This document shows positions 61,517 to 64,000 of a stretch of DNA of 64,000 bases, one piece after another. Location of the stretch: assembly GCF_000378945.1 (NCBI RefSeq), contig NZ_KB900539.1:1063660-1127659 (forward strand), written 5' to 3'. Each line of letters opens with the position of its first letter. Within the stretch, counting starts at the first letter, position 1. A program made the translations under genes and the position numbers. The notes under the pieces were generated by a model. It did not search any database and was not told the DNA's origin. It saw only the letters and a program-made list of their open reading frames with translations. This DNA comes from Methyloversatilis universalis EHg5. Lineage in GTDB: Bacteria; Pseudomonadota; Gammaproteobacteria; Burkholderiales; Rhodocyclaceae.

Positions 61517-63346
61517 TCAAAGGGACTTGAAGATGTCGCCGTCTTCGTCCCAGATGTCTTCGACAGTGTTTTGCCCCTGCGCGCTCTCTTCAAAGGCCGG
61601 GAGCGTTGCCTCGAGCAGGGGAGTCTGTTCGGCAGGGCGCGCGCGGGTATCCGGACCCGAGGAAAGCTGACCCTGATCTCCAGCGGCGCGGAGACGACTT
61701 GCCATCTTTTCCTTCTGCATCCGAGCGAATCGCTTTCGCGCTTTAGTCGTTGAGAGATCGAGCTCGTCCCAGAGGCGCTTGCGCGCTTGGTTCAAAAGGA
61801 TGGTGTTCGTTGCTTCCTTGCCTGCAGCTTTGAGCGCATTGCTGGCCGCCTGGTGTTCAGTGAGCGTGAGTCCCTTTTGGTAACGCGGGTCCACGGGGTC
61901 CGCGCACACAAGCCGGGTGGAATCTTCGGGATCCACCACGAAGACATGGTCGAGATCGGTTTCGTCGTAGAGCACGACCACGCGGTCCTTCTCGGGATGT
62001 TGTGCGAGTCTGGCCGCCAGATCGGGCAGAGCAGGGCTGGTCCAACACAAATTGAAAAGCTGCACGCGCCCGCCAGAAATGGTTCGCTCAGCCGACTTAC
62101 GGCAAACCATGTCCAGGCCCTCGTCGCGATAACGCGTTGGTGTGTCGAGTTCTGTCGCCTTCTTCCAGGCCGCTGAGGGCGGTATTCCAAGCTCGGAATG
62201 CAGGGTGTTGTGATAGATCTGCTCGAGCCAGATCGCGAATCGTTCCCGCAATTCGTCGAGTTGAATCCACGCATTCTTGACAGCTTTGTAGTCACCTCGA
62301 TCCTGTGGAGACGATCGAGTCGTCCCATGCATGAGGTGGACGAATGTGCTGTTCATGGTGCGGAAGAACCGCTCCACATGAGGCTTTTCGTTGGGTTCTC
62401 GCGGGGAGACGATACGAACGGAGGTACCAAAGCGCTCCGCCACCTTGAACAGGCTGCTGTTTCTGAATTCCGAGCCGCCATCGACAATGAGCTCAACCGG
62501 CGCGCCGCCCGCCAAACGTCCGTTTTCCGAAGAAAGGGCGTCTTTGTAGGCGCGCAGAGTTTTCGCGGCACACGGGGGAACGAACGAAAGGTCCCACCCC
62601 AGCACGCAACGGCTGAAGATGTCGAGCAGAATTGTGAGGACCGGCCGACCGATCGGCTCGCCGTTCTCATCTACCACGATCAGGTCCACGTAATTGCTGT
62701 CGGCTTCGACCCGCTCCAGAACCATCGACGGTGGGTGGATACGCACGCCGTGGCGGTGCTTGCGCTTCGCGTACTGCTTGCCGTGGCGATTCAAGTCGGC
62801 GTCGTAAGCGTCCAGGGCCGCGACCATCCGGTAGAACGACGCGCGGGAGGGCTTGCACAACTTGTCTTCTGGACTTCGTTTTAGATTCTCACCTTCGATT
62901 TCCGCGCACAGCAGGTGATAGATCGCCTGAGCGCTTGGGCGTCGGTCATCGAGGAAGGTTGAACGGAGGATCGATTGGGTAAGTTCGATCACCGTGTGGT
63001 TCATACGGGGCCTACGCTGTCGAGTCCGGTGCTCTCGTGTGATGAGGGCCAAAGGATTTCTTCCAGCTTCGCGATATTGGCGCAGCCAGAACCGGACGCG
63101 AGAGATCGATGGAGGCTTCTCCGACCGCTCCTCGGCGACCCTTTTGATCAGTATGAGTCCGAGTTCGGTTGGCGCGCGTCCGAGGAGCTCTCGTTCAAAT
63201 GCCTGCACATAGGCGAGGCGACGCTGATGCGTCGCCGCTTCTTTGTCCGTGAGGTTTGCGGCGTTACGGTAGAGGTCTTGCCACTCTGCGTGCTCGACAA
63301 GCGCTGTCATTCGTCCCCGTGCAGCGAGGTCCTGCCAGCGCAGCAA
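61517..63346 (-). CDS. tniA: TniA/TnsB-family DDE transposase, 5' end possibly clipped
   Basis: A 609-residue reading from TTG 63346. An N-terminal HTH region (about 20-105) precedes the integrase core with D216 (VEADSNYVD), D289 (LIVDGGSEF) and E325 (KPHVERFFRTM), giving D-D(35)E. A Mu-C-like beta domain and an acidic C-terminal tail (EDIWDEDGDIFKSL) that should contact TniB complete it. ATG 63310 (MTALVEHAEW) is another possible start. The open frame continues upstream (NAKRQSDIPL) to a junction with an IS5-like end at 63377, so the native start may be lost. Confidence 0.9.
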   Translation of the reverse strand: MLRWQDLAARGRMTALVEHAEWQDLYRNAANLTDKEAATHQRRLAYVQAFERELLGRAPTELGLILIKRVAEERSEKPPSISRVRFWLRQYREAGRNPLALITREHRTRQRRPRMNHTVIELTQSILRSTFLDDRRPSAQAIYHLLCAEIEGENLKRSPEDKLCKPSRASFYRMVAALDAYDADLNRHGKQYAKRKHRHGVRIHPPSMVLERVEADSNYVDLIVVDENGEPIGRPVLTILLDIFSRCVLGWDLSFVPPCAAKTLRAYKDALSSENGRLAGGAPVELIVDGGSEFRNSSLFKVAERFGTSVRIVSPREPNEKPHVERFFRTMNSTFVHLMHGTTRSSPQDRGDYKAVKNAWIQLDELRERFAIWLEQIYHNTLHSELGIPPSAAWKKATELDTPTRYRDEGLDMVCRKSAERTISGGRVQLFNLCWTSPALPDLAARLAQHPEKDRVVVLYDETDLDHVFVVDPEDSTRLVCADPVDPRYQKGLTLTEHQAASNALKAAGKEATNTILLNQARKRLWDELDLSTTKARKRFARMQKEKMASRLRAAGDQGQLSSGPDTRARPAEQTPLLEATLPAFEESAQGQNTVEDIWDEDGDIFKSL

Positions 63347-63372
63347 TGGGATATCGCTTTGTCGTTTCGCGT

Positions 63373-63376
63373 TTAG
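63373..63376. other. Possible IS5 target duplication (TTAG)
   Basis: TTAG fits the YTAR target of IS5-group elements and abuts GAAACGCTGATCAA, which resembles an IS5-group terminal repeat. The matching copy would lie beyond the window, so this is a prediction. Confidence 0.5.
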
Positions 63377-64000
63377 GAAACGCTGATCAAAGCCACCCTT
63401 CCGGGATTTTTCGTCCGTGAGGCAGCAACTCCGAAATTCGCATCGTCATGACATCGAATTTCGGCTCTTTTTCAGCCCCGAATCATCGACCCGAGGCCCT
63501 TTCGGGGTTCATCGCCCCGATTTCTCGCCCTCAGGACGCACCTGTCCTGTAGGGCGCGCACAGACTTCTCTGCGACAGCACCAGATTCGCCATCGCGAAC
63601 AGCACATGCAACTGCGCCGCGTTCTTCGCCAGACCCTTGTAGCGGCACTTGCGATGCCGGAACAGGTTCTTCACCACATGGAACGCGTGCTCGACCTTCG
63701 AGCGGATGCTCGCCTTGGCGTGCTCCGCCTGCTCGATGAGTTGGCGTCTCGGGTCCGTCTTGTCCAGCCTCTTGTAAGTCGTACGCCGGCGTGCGATCAC
63801 GAATTCGGCCGGGCAGTCTTTCAGTTCGGGACGCTTGCCTGCACCCTGGTAACCAGCGTCGGCATGCACGTGCTTCTCCTCACCATGCAGCAGCTTGTGC
63901 GTCTGGCTCACGTCGGACGCGTTCGCCGCCGTGGCGGCAAGCGAATGAACGATGCCGGTGTGCGCATCCGTACCGATATGCGCTTTCATGCCGAAATACC
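63377..64000. mobile_element. IS5-family insertion sequence, truncated by window end
   Basis: It contains the 3' part of an IS5-type transposase gene and a proposed terminus at 63377. The 150 bases between the terminus and the stop codon contain short inverted segments (CCGAAATTCG and CGAATTTCGG; CCCGAGGCCCTTTCGGGG) but no gene. It has inserted at the 5' end of tniA. Confidence 0.75.
63531..64000 (-). CDS. IS5-family transposase, N-terminus beyond window
   Basis: At least 156 C-terminal residues are visible. DAGYQGAGKRPELKD carries the second catalytic Asp, KVEHAFHVVKNLFRHRKCRY the catalytic Glu and following DDE signature, and GMKAHIGTDAHTGIVHSLAA the segment after the first Asp. The frame is open to the edge. 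The C-terminus (RTGAS) is a normal end, so this copy may be intact. Confidence 0.92.
   Translation of the reverse strand, partial: YFGMKAHIGTDAHTGIVHSLAATAANASDVSQTHKLLHGEEKHVHADAGYQGAGKRPELKDCPAEFVIARRRTTYKRLDKTDPRRQLIEQAEHAKASIRSKVEHAFHVVKNLFRHRKCRYKGLAKNAAQLHVLFAMANLVLSQRSLCAPYRTGAS

Larger units (their letters stand above)
57814..63376. mobile_element. Tn7/Tn5053-like transposon, left part in window
   Basis: The proposed end TGTTCGTCCG begins five bases after the nrdB stop. It is followed by repeats that look like transposase sites, then tniQ, tniB and tniA, all on the minus strand with four-base or near overlaps. The far end is outside the window or beyond the IS5 copy. No tnsA, resolvase or cargo gene is visible. 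Gene spacing is looser and GC lower than in the host genes, consistent with transfer. Exact boundaries are inferred; no target duplication can be checked. Confidence 0.75.

Noticed and set aside
63310..63376. C-terminus of a tnsA gene overlapping tniA by ATGA
   Set aside because: The frame that ends at the TGA overlapping ATG 63310 is closed by a TAA at the presumed IS5 target site, so only 23 codons are open; there is no support for a gene.

Overview
The window comes from a high-GC Gram-negative chromosome. Gene content and order suggest a betaproteobacterium, most likely Rhodocyclales-like; Methyloversatilis or a relative is my guess, from memory only. Pointers are the queA-tgt-yajC-secD-secF and ribF-ileS-lspA-fkpB-ispH operons, PEP-CTERM proteins, a PilS/PilR-like pair beside ampD, and a long NrdA.

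Layout. 1-4.9 kb: a spermidine/membrane locus (membrane-type spermidine synthase, DUF350, SPFH, excalibur, DUF4178 and AdoMet decarboxylase). 5-14.2 kb: housekeeping genes (flavoprotein, YheT hydrolase, ilvE, Nudix, mnmA, GST, purB). 14.3-19.9 kb: queA-tgt-yajC-secDF on the minus strand and tRNA-Leu(CAA). 20.1-26.4 kb: ribF to ispH, a Fur/Irr-like regulator and tRNA-Thr(CGU). 26.5-35.6 kb: an unknown gene, pepN, a LysR regulator, panD-panC-panB, a deoxynucleoside kinase, DUF486 and pcnB. 35.7-40.3 kb: a copper locus with two DUF2946 proteins, two PEP-CTERM proteins and an OprC/NosA-type TonB receptor. 40.3-43.3 kb: two response regulators, DUF1328 and a NarX-type kinase. 43.3-47.6 kb: proB-obgE, rpmA-rplU, ispB and tRNA-Pro(CGG). 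47.9-53.4 kb: an exported protein, a CapA-like protein, PP0621, PilS/PilR-like proteins and ampD. 53.5-57.8 kb: NrdR boxes followed by nrdA-nrdB.

The accessory part is 57.8-64 kb. Immediately after the nrdB stop lies an apparent end of a Tn7/Tn5053-like transposon. It carries six or seven palindromic repeats that look like transposase-binding sites, then tniQ, tniB and tniA on the minus strand. An IS5-family element, cut by the window edge, appears to have inserted at the 5' end of tniA. The TniQ protein is large (740 aa) and has a long tail of repeated helix-turn-helix-like segments. The 3' end of nrdB is therefore a candidate attachment site.

The two most interesting systems are this nrdB-associated transposon and the copper locus. 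In the copper locus both PEP-CTERM proteins are predicted to start with histidine after signal-peptide removal, and they sit beside a receptor that retains the CxxxM and HxM copper-ligand motifs. All family names rest on reading the translations; no database search was run.
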